DNA from: Cohaesibacter sp. ES.047
GTDB taxonomy: Bacteria > Pseudomonadota > Alphaproteobacteria > Rhizobiales > Cohaesibacteraceae
Assembly (NCBI RefSeq): GCF_900215505.1
Contig: NZ_LT907844.1
Coordinates: forward strand, 744,001 to 808,000
Direction: 5' to 3'
DNA: 64,000 bases
The notes below the pieces were generated by a model that was not told where the DNA came from, ran no database searches, and was given only the letters and a program-made list of their open reading frames with translations. This document shows, in pieces, positions 15,382 to 25,129 of this stretch. Each line of letters begins with the position of its first letter. The first letter of the stretch is position 1. A program made the translations under genes and the position numbers.

Positions 15382-15404
15382 AACCAAATGGTCTTCTAAA
15401 CACG

Positions 15405-15432
15405 AAAAGGCGGCACAAGGGCCGCCTTTTTT
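15405..15432. terminator. Rho-independent terminator between adenosine kinase and coaA
   Basis: AAAAGGCGGC (15405-15414) pairs with GCCGCCTTTT (15421-15430), followed by more T. It lies between convergent genes; the A-rich left arm may let it work in both directions. Confidence 0.92.
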
Positions 15433-15462
15433 TATGGCAAATCACTATACAGGCCGCGAGGT

Positions 15463-16422
15463 CTAGAGCTTCCTGAGCATAACGGTCTTGATCTTGTGCC
15501 CCTCTTCCTTGCGCAGGACGAGGTCCGCGCGCGGGCGAGTGGGAAAGATGTTTTCCCTCAGGTTCACAAGGTTGATCGAGGTCCAAAGATCATCTGCGAT
15601 ATGAAGCGCCTCGTCTTCTTCGATCATCGAGTAGCGATGAAAGTAGGAACCGGGATCACGGAATGCCGTTTCGCGCAGGCGCTTGAACCGCTGCATGTAC
15701 CAGCGATGCAGCCGATCCTCATCTGCGTCGATATAGATCGAGAAATCAAAGAAGTCCGAGACAAAGGGAATTTCCTTGCCATCCTTGGGCAGAATACCGG
15801 TCTGAAGAACATTGAGGCCCTCCAGAATCAGGATGTCCGGCTGATCGATGGTAACGCTCTGGTCGGGCATGACATCGTAGTAGAAGTGGGAGTAGAGCGG
15901 GGCCTTGACGTTTCTCTTGCCCGCCTTGATGTCGGTGAGAAACTCGATCAGAGCCGTTCGGTCGAAGCTTTCCGGGAAGCCCTTGCGGCGCATCAGGCCC
16001 TCAGCCTCAAGCGCCGCATTGGGCAACAGGAAGCCATCGGTGGTGACCAGATCAACCTTGGGACTGGCTGGCCAGCGCGACAGGAGTGTCTGCAAAAGAC
16101 GCGATGTCGTCGATTTGCCGACCGAAACCGAACCGGCAATCCCGATGATGAACGGCGTTTTGGGCTCGTCCGTGCCAAGGAATTGCTGGGTTGCAATGTT
16201 CAGACCCTTGGCGAATTCCACGTAATAGCTGAGGAGGCGCGAAAGCGGCAGATAGATCTCTTCAACCTCATCCATCTGGATCGGATCGTTGAGAGACTTG
16301 ATCTGGTCAAGTTCTGCACTGGTCAGCGTCATGGGCGTATCTGCTCGAAGCGTTGCCCATTCTTCATTCGTGAAAGCACGATAGGGGGAAAGCTGCCGCT
16401 TTGCCGTATTTTCCATGCGCAT
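15463..16422 (-). CDS. coaA: Pantothenate kinase type I
   Basis: First and rate-controlling step of coenzyme A synthesis. The P-loop [16 protein letters not shown] and the downstream [19 protein letters not shown] and [17 protein letters not shown] segments are characteristic of the prokaryotic type I enzyme, and length (about 319 residues) is normal. The ATG at 16422 or 16416 is the likely start; an upstream TTG at 16437 is less plausible. It follows the histidine operon on the same strand, separated from hisE by about 320 bases. A second CoA gene, coaE, lies at 28.3 kb. Confidence 0.96.
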   Translation of the reverse strand: MRMENTAKRQLSPYRAFTNEEWATLRADTPMTLTSAELDQIKSLNDPIQMDEVEEIYLPLSRLLSYYVEFAKGLNIATQQFLGTDEPKTPFIIGIAGSVSVGKSTTSRLLQTLLSRWPASPKVDLVTTDGFLLPNAALEAEGLMRRKGFPESFDRTALIEFLTDIKAGKRNVKAPLYSHFYYDVMPDQSVTIDQPDILILEGLNVLQTGILPKDGKEIPFVSDFFDFSIYIDADEDRLHRWYMQRFKRLRETAFRDPGSYFHRYSMIEEDEALHIADDLWTSINLVNLRENIFPTRPRADLVLRKEEGHKIKTVMLRKL

Positions 16423-16741
16423 CTGCCGGATGATCAAACTCCCTTTCGGGGGCGATCTCCGTCCCTCTTTTATTGATTGACCGCCTAATGGTCCCTGGTG
16501 AGTTCCGCTGTTCGCCGATCAACAATCCGGTGCTTGCAGCATCGTCATTCTCGTTGTCCGGAAATTTCTCTGTCGCCCTGACCTTGTTGCAGCGCAATAT
16601 GGCCAAGGCGCTTGGCTGACCCGGTCACAGAATCGCGGGCACCGTACTCTTTACAACTGCTGTCGGAGTTGATTGACCTCAAACTTAGTGGCTTTTGTGC
16701 AGTTGCGAACTAGGAAATAAGTTGGTGAAAACACGTAAGTT
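16423..16741. other. Non-coding gap between hisE and coaA
   Basis: I see no gene, clear terminator or recognisable operator in these 319 bases. It probably holds the coaA promoter on the minus strand. Confidence 0.5.
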
Positions 16742-17065
16742 TCACTCCGCCGGACGGGACGCCTTTTCCTCAAGACCAGTCTGGCCGGTCCGATGTGCCA
16801 ATTCCTCCATCACAGAGTCAAGGCTGACACCGGAAATCCTGAGCACCACGAGCAGGTGATAGAGCAGATCTGCGGTTTCATTGGTGAGCTCGGCCTTGTC
16901 GCCCTTCATCGCCGCGATGACGGCTTCTACGGCTTCCTCACCCAGTTTCTGGGCGCATTTGCCAACGCCCTTGCCCATCAGTTTGCGGGTGTAGGATTTC
17001 TCGTCGTTGGAACTGGCGCGGGTCTCGATAATGGCTTCGAGATCGCTAAGAGTGAAGTTAGACAT
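16742..17065 (-). CDS. hisE: Phosphoribosyl-ATP pyrophosphatase
   Basis: Second step of histidine synthesis: hydrolyses phosphoribosyl-ATP to phosphoribosyl-AMP. The 107-residue protein has the MazG-like fold signature [24 protein letters not shown] followed by [14 protein letters not shown], which supplies the acidic metal ligands. The start at 17065 ([10 protein letters not shown]) is preferred over an ATG 12 codons upstream because it begins at the conserved region. It is the last gene of the leftward operon hisB-DUF2628-hisHAF-hisE. hisI is not in the window. Confidence 0.95.
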   Translation of the reverse strand: MSNFTLSDLEAIIETRASSNDEKSYTRKLMGKGVGKCAQKLGEEAVEAVIAAMKGDKAELTNETADLLYHLLVVLRISGVSLDSVMEELAHRTGQTGLEEKASRPAE

Positions 17066-17134
17066 CAAAGACCTGTCCTTGCCTTGCATCGCCTCGCGCA
17101 TTATCTGCGCCGGGCGGGATCTGTGGGTGCGATT

Positions 17135-17917
17135 TCAGTGATAGCCATCCATGCGCATGGCAATGCCGGCCTTCTCCATATGTTCCTTGGCTTCGCGGAT
17201 CGAATATTCGCCAAAGTGGAAAATGGAGGCGGCTAGAACGGCGGTGGCGTGGCCATCGCGCACGCCCTCAACCAGATGATCAAGTGTTCCGACACCGCCG
17301 GATGCGATCACGGGAACCGACACCATATCTGCGATCTTGCGGGTCAGTTCGATATCGAAACCAATTTTGGTGCCATCGCGATCCATCGACGTGAGGAGGA
17401 TTTCGCCTGCGCCAAGATCAACCATTTCCTCGGCATATTCGATGGCATCAATGCCGGTCGGCGTGCGCCCGCCATGGGTGAAGATCTCCCATTTGAGCGG
17501 CTCGCCCTCTGCCGAGACACGTTTGGCATCGACAGAGGCAACAATGCACTGGTTGCCGAACTTCTCGGACGCTTCCTTGATGAACTCACGGCGCAGCACG
17601 GCAGCGGTGTTGATGGACACCTTGTCGGCCCCGGCCTTGAGCAGATCGCGGATGTTTTCGGTGGTGCGGATGCCGCCACCGACGGTCACCGGCATGAAGC
17701 ATTCCTCGGCGGTCCGGCGCACGACATCAAAGATGGTATCGCGGTTTTCATGGCTTGCGGTGATATCGAGAAAGCAGAGCTCATCGGCACCGGCGGCATC
17801 ATAGGCCTTGGCGCTCTCGACCGGATCGCCAGCATCCTTGAGATCGACGAAGTTGACGCCCTTGACCACACGGCCATCCTTGACGTCCAGACAGGGAATA
17901 ACGCGCGCTTTCAACAT
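17135..17917 (-). CDS. hisF: Imidazole glycerol phosphate synthase subunit HisF
   Basis: Cyclase subunit of the HisF-HisH complex, using ammonia from HisH to form IGP and AICAR. The (beta/alpha)8 barrel is clear: [20 protein letters not shown] at the N-terminus (catalytic Asp 11), [17 protein letters not shown], and [15 protein letters not shown] (catalytic Asp near 130). It has 260 residues. One base separates its ATG from the hisA stop codon, so translation is probably coupled. Identification is firm. Confidence 0.97.
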   Translation of the reverse strand: MLKARVIPCLDVKDGRVVKGVNFVDLKDAGDPVESAKAYDAAGADELCFLDITASHENRDTIFDVVRRTAEECFMPVTVGGGIRTTENIRDLLKAGADKVSINTAAVLRREFIKEASEKFGNQCIVASVDAKRVSAEGEPLKWEIFTHGGRTPTGIDAIEYAEEMVDLGAGEILLTSMDRDGTKIGFDIELTRKIADMVSVPVIASGGVGTLDHLVEGVRDGHATAVLAASIFHFGEYSIREAKEHMEKAGIAMRMDGYH

Positions 17918-17918
17918 G

Positions 17919-18662
17919 TCAGTTTGTCCCTTTTTGTGCTGCGGCGATCAATGCCAGCGCCTCGGCGGGATCGAGCCGGCCGTCATAAAGCGCCCGGCCG
18001 GTGATCGCGCCTTCCAGAATGGTGCAATCAGGCTCAATCAGGCGTTTGACATCGTCAATGGATGCCAATCCGCCAGAGGCGATGACCGGAATAGACACCG
18101 CGTTCGCCAGCTCCAGCGTCGAGGGGATATTGAGGCCCTTGAGGATACCGTCACGGTCAATGTCGGTGAAGATGATGGCCGAGACGCCCGCATCCTCGAA
18201 CTGTTTGGCCAGATCAATCGCCGTCAACTCGGACGTTTCCGCCCAGCCTTCCACCGCAACCTTGCCGCCCTTGGCATCAATGCCGACGGCAATCTTGCCC
18301 GGATGGGCCTTGCAGGCCGCTTTCACCAAGTCTGGATCACGCACGGCGACAGTGCCCAGAATGACGCGGGAAATGCCCTTATCGAGCCAATGTTCGATAC
18401 CCGCCATGTCTCGGATGCCGCCACCGAGCTGGATCGGGTTGGTGGTGTTCTTGATGATGCTCTCGACAGCTGCGGTGTTTTCCGCCTTGCCTGCAAAAGC
18501 ACCATTGAGGTCAACCACATGCAGCCACTCAAAGCCCTGATCCTGAAAGGCACGGGCCTGAGCACCGGGGTCATCGTTGAAGATGGTCGCCTGATCCATA
18601 TCGCCCAGTTTGAGACGAACACACTGACCATCCTTGAGGTCGATCGCAGGAAAGATGATCAT
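17919..18662 (-). CDS. hisA: Phosphoribosylformimino-AICAR ribotide isomerase
   Basis: Isomerises ProFAR to PRFAR in histidine synthesis. A 247-residue barrel related to His[20 protein letters not shown] at the N-terminus, [32 protein letters not shown], and [15 protein letters not shown], with catalytic Asp residues near positions 8 and 130. hisH ends directly before its start on the operon strand, so spacing is zero. Firm identification. Confidence 0.97.
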   Translation of the reverse strand: MIIFPAIDLKDGQCVRLKLGDMDQATIFNDDPGAQARAFQDQGFEWLHVVDLNGAFAGKAENTAAVESIIKNTTNPIQLGGGIRDMAGIEHWLDKGISRVILGTVAVRDPDLVKAACKAHPGKIAVGIDAKGGKVAVEGWAETSELTAIDLAKQFEDAGVSAIIFTDIDRDGILKGLNIPSTLELANAVSIPVIASGGLASIDDVKRLIEPDCTILEGAITGRALYDGRLDPAEALALIAAAQKGTN

Positions 18663-19313
18663 TCAGGGTCTCCAGTTGAGAAAGTTGGAAATCAGCGCAA
18701 GACCCAGTTTCTGGCTCTTCTCGGGGTGGAACTGCGTGCCGACGATGTTGTCGCGCCCGACACAGGCGGTCAGCGACTGGGCATAATCGGCAGTGGCCAG
18801 TACATGCTCGGGATTGGCAGCCTCGAGATGATAGGAATGCACGAAATAGGCATGAAGACCATCGGGGCCGGTGGGGATGCCCTTCCACACCGGATGGTCG
18901 GCACGAACGTTCACCGTATTCCAGCCCATGTGCGGGATCTTCAATATCGGATCACTTGGCTTGAGTTCAACCACATCGCCGGGAATCCAGCCAAGGCCCT
19001 CGGTTGTGCCATGTTCCAGACCACGGCTGGCAAGCAGCTGAAGTCCGACACAAATGCCAAGAAATGGCTTGCCGCCCTTGATCACGGCTTCATCAAGTGC
19101 TTCGACCATGCCCGGAACGGCATCCAGGCCGGCGCGGCAATCGGCATATGCCCCCACGCCGGGCAGGACCACATGGCTGGCAGAGCGCACGATGTCCGGG
19201 TCGGAGGTCACGAAAACCTCGGCAGTATGACCACCCTCTCTTGCAGAGCGTTCAAAGGCCTTGGCGGCCGAACACAGATTGCCCGAGCCATAATCAATGA
19301 TCGCAATGCGCAT
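18663..19313 (-). CDS. hisH: Imidazole glycerol phosphate synthase subunit HisH
   Basis: Glutaminase subunit that feeds ammonia to HisF. The class I amidotransferase triad is visible: [12 protein letters not shown] (nucleophile Cys), and near the C-terminus [13 protein letters not shown] (His and Glu). It starts [22 protein letters not shown]. At 216 residues the length is normal. It directly precedes hisA with no gap and follows the DUF2628 gene with no gap, so all are one transcript. Confidence 0.97.
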   Translation of the reverse strand: MRIAIIDYGSGNLCSAAKAFERSAREGGHTAEVFVTSDPDIVRSASHVVLPGVGAYADCRAGLDAVPGMVEALDEAVIKGGKPFLGICVGLQLLASRGLEHGTTEGLGWIPGDVVELKPSDPILKIPHMGWNTVNVRADHPVWKGIPTGPDGLHAYFVHSYHLEAANPEHVLATADYAQSLTACVGRDNIVGTQFHPEKSQKLGLALISNFLNWRP

Positions 19314-19841
19314 CTATCTTTTCTCCTCGGACGGTGCCGGGCTTGGGAAAAGGCCCAGAACCGGTTCTGCTGCAACGGATCGTCCAAGTCCACTGAGTGC
19401 AGTTGATGTTCTTGATGCAGACGATCGGGCCGGAGGGGTTGCCTCTGGCGGCAAACCGCCAGAGCGCGGATCCTTGCTGCGCGCCTCGACATAGCGTCTT
19501 TCGCAATGGTCGCGATCTTCAGCGAACAAGCTCCCCACTTCGACATAGCCATTGCGCTGCAATGTCCAGCCGATCAGATTGGGTGCCTCGACGCTGATCC
19601 ACAGACTCATCAACAGAGTGACAAGCATGCTCGCCCAGATCGGCAAGATTGTCTCGAGCGTGACCGCCGCCGATGAAATGATGAGATAGGCAAACAGGAC
19701 AATCCAGAGTCGTTTGACCAGAATCCAGACAACCGGCAGGAAGAAAGCCAGCATCGAATGCTGCTGCTTGACCATCACCGCGCTGTCGATGGCCTGCTCA
19801 ACAGGCAGGCCCGGTTTTTCATAGATCGTATAGGAAGGCAT
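19314..19841 (-). CDS. DUF2628 domain membrane protein in the his operon
   Basis: A protein of about 175 residues. The start MPSYTIYEKPG and the following VEQAIDSAVMVKQQHSMLAFFLP are typical of DUF2628. Two or three hydrophobic helices lie at about residues 27-90 (VWILVKRLWIVLFAYLIISSAAV, LETILPIWASMLVTLLMSLWI), then WTLQRNGYVEVGSLFAEDRDHCERRY and a low-complexity Pro/Ser/Ala tail. It sits between hisB and hisH without gaps, an arrangement I recall from related Hyphomicrobiales, but a role in histidine synthesis is not established. The upstream ATG at 19874 is less likely. Confidence 0.82.
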   Translation of the reverse strand: MPSYTIYEKPGLPVEQAIDSAVMVKQQHSMLAFFLPVVWILVKRLWIVLFAYLIISSAAVTLETILPIWASMLVTLLMSLWISVEAPNLIGWTLQRNGYVEVGSLFAEDRDHCERRYVEARSKDPRSGGLPPEATPPARSSASRTSTALSGLGRSVAAEPVLGLFPSPAPSEEKR

Positions 19842-19897
19842 ATGATCGCTCTTCGGAGCACGGCCCACCCTCATAGCAAGGATGAGACACGTGACGC

Positions 19898-20491
19898 TTA
19901 TCCATTCAAAGTTCCCTTGGTGGACGGTACGCGACCGGCCTGCCGGGGGTCCATTTCCACTGCCTGACGCAACGCGCGGGCAACTGCCTTAAAGCAGCTT
20001 TCCGCAATATGGTGATTGTTGGTGCCGTAGAGATTGGCGATATGCAGCGTGATTCCGGCATTCTGCGCAAAGGCGTTAAAGAATTCCTCAAACAATTCCG
20101 TATCGAAATCGCCCACCTTGTCGCGCGTGAAGGTCACGTCCCAAACAAAGAAGGGGCGGCCAGACACATCCACCGCAGCGCGGGTCATGGTTTCGTCCAT
20201 GGGCAGGTGAACGTCGGCATAACGGCCAATGCCTTTCTTGTCGCCCAGAGCCTGTTTGAAGGCCTGACCGAGGGCAATGCCGACATCTTCGGCGGTGTGG
20301 TGTGCGTCGATGTGAAGATCGCCCTTGGCGGTGATCTCCATGTCGATGAGCGAATGGCGGGAGAGCTGATCAATCATGTGATCGAGAAAGCCAACACCTG
20401 TGGCGATTTTATAGTCGCCCGTGCCATCAAGATTGATGGTCAGCTGGATCTCGGTCTCGTTGGTTGTGCGATTGATCGTGGCCGTGCGCAT
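19898..20491 (-). CDS. hisB: Imidazoleglycerol-phosphate dehydratase
   Basis: Dehydrates IGP to imidazole acetol phosphate using two Mn ions. The 197-residue monofunctional form shows both metal-binding repeats: [17 protein letters not shown]...[19 protein letters not shown] and later [15 protein letters not shown]...[20 protein letters not shown]. It lacks the histidinol-phosphatase domain of the enteric bifunctional protein. It is the first gene of the leftward his operon and is divergent from hslV, with about 340 non-coding bases between. Confidence 0.97.
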   Translation of the reverse strand: MRTATINRTTNETEIQLTINLDGTGDYKIATGVGFLDHMIDQLSRHSLIDMEITAKGDLHIDAHHTAEDVGIALGQAFKQALGDKKGIGRYADVHLPMDETMTRAAVDVSGRPFFVWDVTFTRDKVGDFDTELFEEFFNAFAQNAGITLHIANLYGTNNHHIAESCFKAVARALRQAVEMDPRQAGRVPSTKGTLNG

Positions 20492-20834
20492 CCGTGCGTT
20501 CCTTCACTCAAAATTACCACATATATCTGTCAGTCCTCTATGTATCAGGGCCGTCTTTACAAATCCATAGTCATGGGCGCGCTATTTGTGCTCCAATTGT
20601 CCCAATTTGATGCTTTTGTTACGGCCTTATGAAGAAATGCATGCTACATGGCGGCTCCAGACACCAAAGACCCGGATCGGCCAAATGCCTTGCAGTGATT
20701 GAACTCCCGCCGCCGATGCATACATAGTGGGTATCATCGGTTTGGTGGACATCAGGGCCTGCCTTTTTTCAACAAAAGCAGTCCGGGCGCAGGATCGACA
20801 GGCGCGGCATCAACGACAAAAGAACGGTTTTGAC
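20492..20834. promoter_or_regulatory. Divergent intergenic region hisB / hslV
   Basis: This 343-base gap must hold the promoters of the leftward his operon and the rightward hslVU operon. A heat-shock (RpoH) promoter would be expected before hslV. A CTTG at 20689-20692 is present, but I could not pair it with a convincing -10 element, so none is claimed. Confidence 0.45.
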
Positions 20835-21407
20835 ATGACAGAAACTTCCTCCAATCAACAGGCATTCCCCGGTTGGCGCGGGACCACCATCGTCACCGTC
20901 CGCAAGGGCGACAAGGTGGTCATCGCCGGCGACGGCCAGGTGAGCCTCGGACAGACCGTAATCAAGGGCAATGCCCGCAAGGTGCGCCCTCTGGGCAAAG
21001 GCAATGTCATTGCCGGATTTGCCGGTGCGACGGCGGATGCCTTCACCCTGTTTGAACGGCTTGAAGGCAAACTGGAACAATATCCCGATCAATTGCTCCG
21101 GGCCTGTGTCGATATGGCCAAGGACTGGCGCACCGATCGCTATCTCAGGCGCCTTGAAGCGATGATGATCGTGGCGGACAAGAATGTCTCTCTCGTGCTG
21201 ACAGGCAATGGCGATGTTCTGGAGCCGGAAAAGGGCGTCACCGCCATCGGATCGGGTGGCAACTATGCCCTCGCTGCCGCGCGTGCGCTGATTGATCTGG
21301 ACATGGGTGCCGAGGAAATTGCCCGCAAGGCCATGACAATCGCCTCCGAGATCTGCGTCTACACCAATGACAATATCACTGTGGAAGTTCTGGATGCTGA
21401 AACATGA
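20835..21407 (+). CDS. hslV: ATP-dependent protease HslUV, peptidase subunit
   Basis: N-terminal-nucleophile threonine protease of the HslUV complex. The active form should begin at the Thr of [24 protein letters not shown], residue 17, so about 16 residues act as a propeptide, longer than the single Met removed in E. coli. The C-terminal [13 protein letters not shown] is typical. The ATG at 20835 is preferred over an upstream in-frame ATG at 20727, which would add 36 uncharacteristic residues. hslU follows on the same strand after about 100 bases. Confidence 0.96.
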   Translation: MTETSSNQQAFPGWRGTTIVTVRKGDKVVIAGDGQVSLGQTVIKGNARKVRPLGKGNVIAGFAGATADAFTLFERLEGKLEQYPDQLLRACVDMAKDWRTDRYLRRLEAMMIVADKNVSLVLTGNGDVLEPEKGVTAIGSGGNYALAAARALIDLDMGAEEIARKAMTIASEICVYTNDNITVEVLDAET

Positions 21408-21504
21408 TGCGCTCCTAAAAGCCAGCCGCGAGGGCTTCAGCGCCTTTGCAACCCATACCTTCCTGCACTCTATGTCGCCTGTCTCCCCTGAAAGGTAACT
21501 CATC

Positions 21505-22812
21505 ATGACCAACTTTTCCCCCCGCGAAATCGTGTCAGAACTTGATCGATTCATTGTCGGACAGAAAGACGCCAAGCGCGCCGTGGCAATTGCCCTTAGA
21601 AATCGCTGGCGCAGGCAGCAGCTTGATGACGATCTGAGGGAAGAGATCCTGCCCAAGAACATTTTGATGATTGGCCCGACCGGTGTCGGCAAGACCGAAA
21701 TTTCCCGCCGGTTGGCCAAGCTGGCCAATGCGCCCTTCATGAAGATCGAGGCAACCAAATTCACCGAAGTCGGCTATGTCGGTCGCGACGTGGACCAGAT
21801 CGTGCGCGATCTCGTCGAGAGTGGCCTGCTGCTCACCCGTGAGGCAAAACGCAAAGAGGTCCGCGCCAAAGCCCATGGAGCAGCCGAAGAGCGGGTTCTT
21901 GATGCCCTGGTTGGACCCGGTGCGGGTCAGGCGACACGGGAAAGCTTCCGCAAGAAATTGCGCGACGGTCTGCTCGATGACAAGGAAATCGAAATCGAGG
22001 TGAAGGACACCTCATCACCGATGTCAAACTTTGAAATTCCGGGCATGCCCGGAGGGTCGATGGGCGTGATGAACCTGTCGGACGTCTTCGGTAAAGCCTT
22101 CGGTGGCCGGACAAAAACCCGCAAGATCAACATCAAGGAGTCCTACGAGCTGCTGATCACGGAAGAATCGGACAAGTTGCTTGATGATGATCAGATCACG
22201 GCGGAGGCGATTTCGCTGGTGGAGAACAACGGCATCGTGTTCCTTGACGAGATTGACAAGATTTGTGCCCGTGAAGGACGGGGCGGGGCGGATGTTTCGC
22301 GTGAGGGCGTGCAGCGCGACCTCTTGCCGCTCATTGAAGGCACAACGGTGACCACCAAATACGGACCGGTAAAAACCGACCATATCCTGTTCATCGCGTC
22401 TGGGGCCTTCCATGTCTCCAAACCCTCCGATCTGCTGCCCGAACTGCAGGGCCGTCTGCCGATTCGTGTAGAGCTGCGGGCGCTGACGAAAGACGATTTC
22501 CGCGCCATCCTCATCGAAACCGAGGCCAACCTGCCGAAACAATATTGCGCCCTGATGGCCACCGAAGAGGTGACGCTTACGTTCAGTGAAGATGCAATCG
22601 AGACCATTGCCGATATTGCGGTCGAGTTGAATGCGTCCGTCGAGAATATCGGTGCGCGTCGCTTGCAGACCGTGATGGAGAAGATTCTGGAAGATATCTC
22701 GTTCGACGCACCGGACAAGCCCGGCGAAGTCATTGAGATTACCGGCGATTTCGTGCGGGAGCATGTGGGCGAGCTGGCCAAGAACACCGACCTCAGCCGC
22801 TATATCCTGTAA
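21505..22812 (+). CDS. hslU: ATP-dependent protease HslUV, ATPase subunit
   Basis: AAA+ unfoldase partner of HslV. The N-terminus [20 protein letters not shown] is diagnostic. The Walker A is [16 protein letters not shown], Walker B is [11 protein letters not shown], followed by the sensor region [26 protein letters not shown], and the C-terminal tail DLSRYIL that inserts into HslV. Its 435 residues are normal for the family. It ends before a hairpin terminator shared with the convergent XRE gene. Confidence 0.98.
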   Translation: MTNFSPREIVSELDRFIVGQKDAKRAVAIALRNRWRRQQLDDDLREEILPKNILMIGPTGVGKTEISRRLAKLANAPFMKIEATKFTEVGYVGRDVDQIVRDLVESGLLLTREAKRKEVRAKAHGAAEERVLDALVGPGAGQATRESFRKKLRDGLLDDKEIEIEVKDTSSPMSNFEIPGMPGGSMGVMNLSDVFGKAFGGRTKTRKINIKESYELLITEESDKLLDDDQITAEAISLVENNGIVFLDEIDKICAREGRGGADVSREGVQRDLLPLIEGTTVTTKYGPVKTDHILFIASGAFHVSKPSDLLPELQGRLPIRVELRALTKDDFRAILIETEANLPKQYCALMATEEVTLTFSEDAIETIADIAVELNASVENIGARRLQTVMEKILEDISFDAPDKPGEVIEITGDFVREHVGELAKNTDLSRYIL

Positions 22813-22841
22813 CACGGCATCCTTAACACGGACAAAGGCTC

Positions 22842-22870
22842 AAAAGGGCGCGGTGGGAACCGCGCCTTTT
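22842..22870. terminator. Terminator between hslU and the XRE gene
   Basis: Bases 22842-22854 (AAAAGGGCGCGGT) pair with 22859-22870 (ACCGCGCCTTTT) with one bulged G. The hairpin ends in T on the + strand and overlaps the last codons of the convergent gene. Confidence 0.85.
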
Positions 22871-23270
22871 ACAATTGATCCCTGAGATCAGGGCTTCCCA
22901 AAGCCCGGTCTCGGGTGGATGCGGCGCGCAATTGCAGAATAAGGGAATCAAGGCTATCGCCGGACAACTGCCCGATACGTTCTGCCAGCAGATTGGCCAG
23001 TTCGGTTGCGCGCGGATCAAGGCCAGCGGTTCGAACGGTTGGATTCGGATCCGAAATCTCCGCCAGTCTTTGCAGCTCTTCGGCTTCATCCCAGATGACA
23101 TTGAAATAGGCGATGATGCGCTGGATAAGAAACCAGGTCGGTTTGCCGCGCTTGCCATGCTCGAGAGCGGACAGATAGGCACTGGAGACATCCAGCCGGT
23201 CGGCCATTTCCTTCAAGGAAATGTTGCGCGCTCTGCGCATGCGTCTCAGTTTTGCACCAAAGGGTGTCAT
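22869..23270 (-). CDS. XRE-family helix-turn-helix transcriptional regulator
   Basis: A 133-residue protein. Residues about 3-60 are a Cro/CI-type HTH (LRRMRRARNISLKEMADRLDVSSAYLSALEHGKRGKPTW, split here as one domain). The C-terminal half (FNVIWDEAEELQRLAEISDPNPTVRTAG) is helical with no recognised ligand domain. The ATG at 23270 is preferred to one at 23300 because the HTH begins at once. It is last in the leftward group tim44-mltA-smr. I do not recognise its regulon. Confidence 0.87.
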   Translation of the reverse strand: MTPFGAKLRRMRRARNISLKEMADRLDVSSAYLSALEHGKRGKPTWFLIQRIIAYFNVIWDEAEELQRLAEISDPNPTVRTAGLDPRATELANLLAERIGQLSGDSLDSLILQLRAASTRDRALGSPDLRDQL

Positions 23271-23307
23271 TGTTCCATTCCCCGGGGCTGACCAGCCCAA
23301 GTTTTTC

Positions 23308-23937
23308 TTAACCCGACGATTTGTTACGCTTTCTCAACCGGATGTGCAAGGCTCCGGCGCCCCCAAGGATCGGGTGTGCCTCTTCGAAACCGACGATGAT
23401 CGAGCGGATTGCAGGCTCTGACAGCCATTGCGGAACGACGCGCCGCAGCACCCCTTTTTCCCTGCCAATCGAATAGGCCACCTCGTCGCCGCGACTTCCC
23501 TTGCCGGTGATCACGAGCACATGCTTGGCCCCTTTTGCATGACACGAGCGCAGGAACCCGAACAGGGAATCATGGGCCTCTCTTTGTGTCATACCATGAA
23601 GATCCAGACGCGCATCAATGGCACTGCGACCCTTGACGATGCGTTTCTTCTCTTTCCTGTCGATCGCTCCGAGGGGCATCGCGGATGAAGCACGCTTCGT
23701 GTCGCTGCCGGCCATGCCGCGTTCCTGCAGAGCCTTGAGTTCTTGCGCATTGGCCTTTTTGCGCTGGACCGGATGCTGCGGATCGTGCGCACTTTCACCG
23801 GGCTTTGCCTGTTTGGTCTCGATCGTCTCAATCAATGCCTTCAGTTCGGCCGACTTGCCCTGCATCGGCGTGATGGACTGGGTAACCTTGTGCCAGAGCT
23901 TGAGATCCTTGCGACTGAGAGGCGGTTTTCTAGCCAT
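23308..23937 (-). CDS. Smr/MutS2-C-terminal domain protein
   Basis: A protein of about 209 residues. The N-terminal part is basic and Lys/Gln-rich (KPPLSRKDLKLWHKVTQSI). The C-terminal Smr domain is clear: DLHGMTQREAHDSLFGFL, then HVLVITGKGSRG, then VVPQWLSEPAIRSIIVGF. Smr domains are nucleic-acid endonucleases or binding modules; in bacteria MutS2-associated Smr acts on recombination intermediates or collided ribosomes, but the role of stand-alone forms is unclear. Its start overlaps the mltA stop by 8 bases, indicating translational coupling. Confidence 0.9.
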   Translation of the reverse strand: MARKPPLSRKDLKLWHKVTQSITPMQGKSAELKALIETIETKQAKPGESAHDPQHPVQRKKANAQELKALQERGMAGSDTKRASSAMPLGAIDRKEKKRIVKGRSAIDARLDLHGMTQREAHDSLFGFLRSCHAKGAKHVLVITGKGSRGDEVAYSIGREKGVLRRVVPQWLSEPAIRSIIVGFEEAHPILGGAGALHIRLRKRNKSSG

Positions 23938-25045
23938 TTTCGCCCCCATCGGTCAAAGGGCGCAGGGCTGACGGATCGGGCATCAGGGCTACAAAGCGCG
24001 CATGTGCATTCAAACGACCAGCCAGCCGTCCCGCTTCCGGGCCAGATCCCGTAAAGAGATCGCCCCGTGCCGCGCCCTTGATCGCGGATCCGGTATCATG
24101 GGCAAAGACCAGTTGATGAAAGGGGATGGGTTCGCTATCGGTCGGTATTGTGCTTTCAAGCCAGAAGGGAAGGCCAAAGGTGTGAACATGCCGATCAACG
24201 GCAATGCTGCGCATCGGGATGAGAGCATTGCCAGCGGCGGCAATGGGACCCATGTCCCTGTCTTCATCTTCGTGAGGCGGCATTTCCTTGAAGAAAATAT
24301 AGGAGGGGTTCTCCGCCAACAGGGACAGTCCATCCGCACCACTTGATCGGACATGCTCCATGAGGGTGTCCATGCTGATGCTGTCGGGCGTAAAAACACC
24401 CTTTTCTATCAATATCTTACCTATAGAGCGATAGGGATGGCCCGATTTGCCGTCAAATCCGACGCGCAATTGGGAGCCATCTTCAAGGATGATCCGGGCC
24501 GATCCCTGAATGTGGATGATATAGGCGTCAATGGCGCTTTTGAGCCACACAAGCTCGAGGCCCTCATCATCCAGCCCACCTGCCATGATGTCCTTGCGGC
24601 TGAGATGAAGCTGAAGACCATCGGGGGTTTTTCGGGCAAAACTGGTCTCTGGCGTGAAGCCTGAGGTGCTTGCCTCGTCCGCACTGATGGCGATGAGATC
24701 AGATGGCCTTTTATGAAGAGGGACGGAAAACGCGGCATTTGCGCTTCTGCGCCCTTCGAACACCGGCTCGTAATAGCCAGTCAACAGCTCTGGGCCGGTC
24801 AGCTCGACCGGCGTGAAATGATCCTCGAAGAAGGCGCGCGCCTCTGAACGGCCCATTCCTTCACACTCAAGGGCAAGTCTTGCAATAGCGACCAGATCTT
24901 CGGAGGCCGCACTGCCCGCCCGCATGGTGGGTGGGCGCGTCACGATGGCGCGGGCAGAATGCCAAAAGGCGGCAAAAGCCGCCTCATGATCGTGGGAAGT
25001 CCAGCCAGCAAGGTCAGCAAAAGAGATATTGGTGCGACCTGCCAT
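23930..25045 (-). CDS. mltA: Membrane-bound-type lytic murein transglycosylase A
   Basis: Cleaves peptidoglycan glycan strands to form 1,6-anhydromuropeptides. Family features: LLTGYYEPVFEGR, the central DAYIIHIQGSARI, the PYRSIGKILIEKG segment, and QLVFAHDTGSAIKGAARGDLFTGSG with the catalytic Asp. Unlike E. coli MltA, no signal peptide or lipobox is visible: upstream of the ATG at 25045 the frame only extends to a TTG and then a stop, with no hydrophobic stretch. Export must therefore be unconventional, or the true N-terminus is unusual. It is co-oriented with the upstream Tim44-like gene. Confidence 0.92.
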   Translation of the reverse strand: MAGRTNISFADLAGWTSHDHEAAFAAFWHSARAIVTRPPTMRAGSAASEDLVAIARLALECEGMGRSEARAFFEDHFTPVELTGPELLTGYYEPVFEGRRSANAAFSVPLHKRPSDLIAISADEASTSGFTPETSFARKTPDGLQLHLSRKDIMAGGLDDEGLELVWLKSAIDAYIIHIQGSARIILEDGSQLRVGFDGKSGHPYRSIGKILIEKGVFTPDSISMDTLMEHVRSSGADGLSLLAENPSYIFFKEMPPHEDEDRDMGPIAAAGNALIPMRSIAVDRHVHTFGLPFWLESTIPTDSEPIPFHQLVFAHDTGSAIKGAARGDLFTGSGPEAGRLAGRLNAHARFVALMPDPSALRPLTDGGENG

Positions 25046-25129
25046 AAGCTGCAACGCTCCTAGTTTTGTGTCGTCGGGGGCCTAAGGGCCGCCCGACTCG
25101 CTATCCTTCAAAGAGAATCAGCCAACCTA

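Noticed and set aside
15496-16476. Open frame of about 325 codons on the + strand
   Set aside because: Antisense to coaA, whose P-loop and length are unambiguous.
17808-19406. Long open frame of about 530 codons on the + strand
   Set aside because: It is antisense to hisA and hisH, which have clear catalytic motifs and an unbroken operon. The product resembles no family and arises from codon bias of the real genes.
20689-20725. Heat-shock (RpoH) promoter for hslVU
   Set aside because: A CTTG is present, but at the proper spacing no good -10 element (CCATAT-like) could be found.
20769-21764. Open frame of about 330 codons on the - strand
   Set aside because: Covers hslV and the start of hslU on the opposite strand; both real genes are certain.
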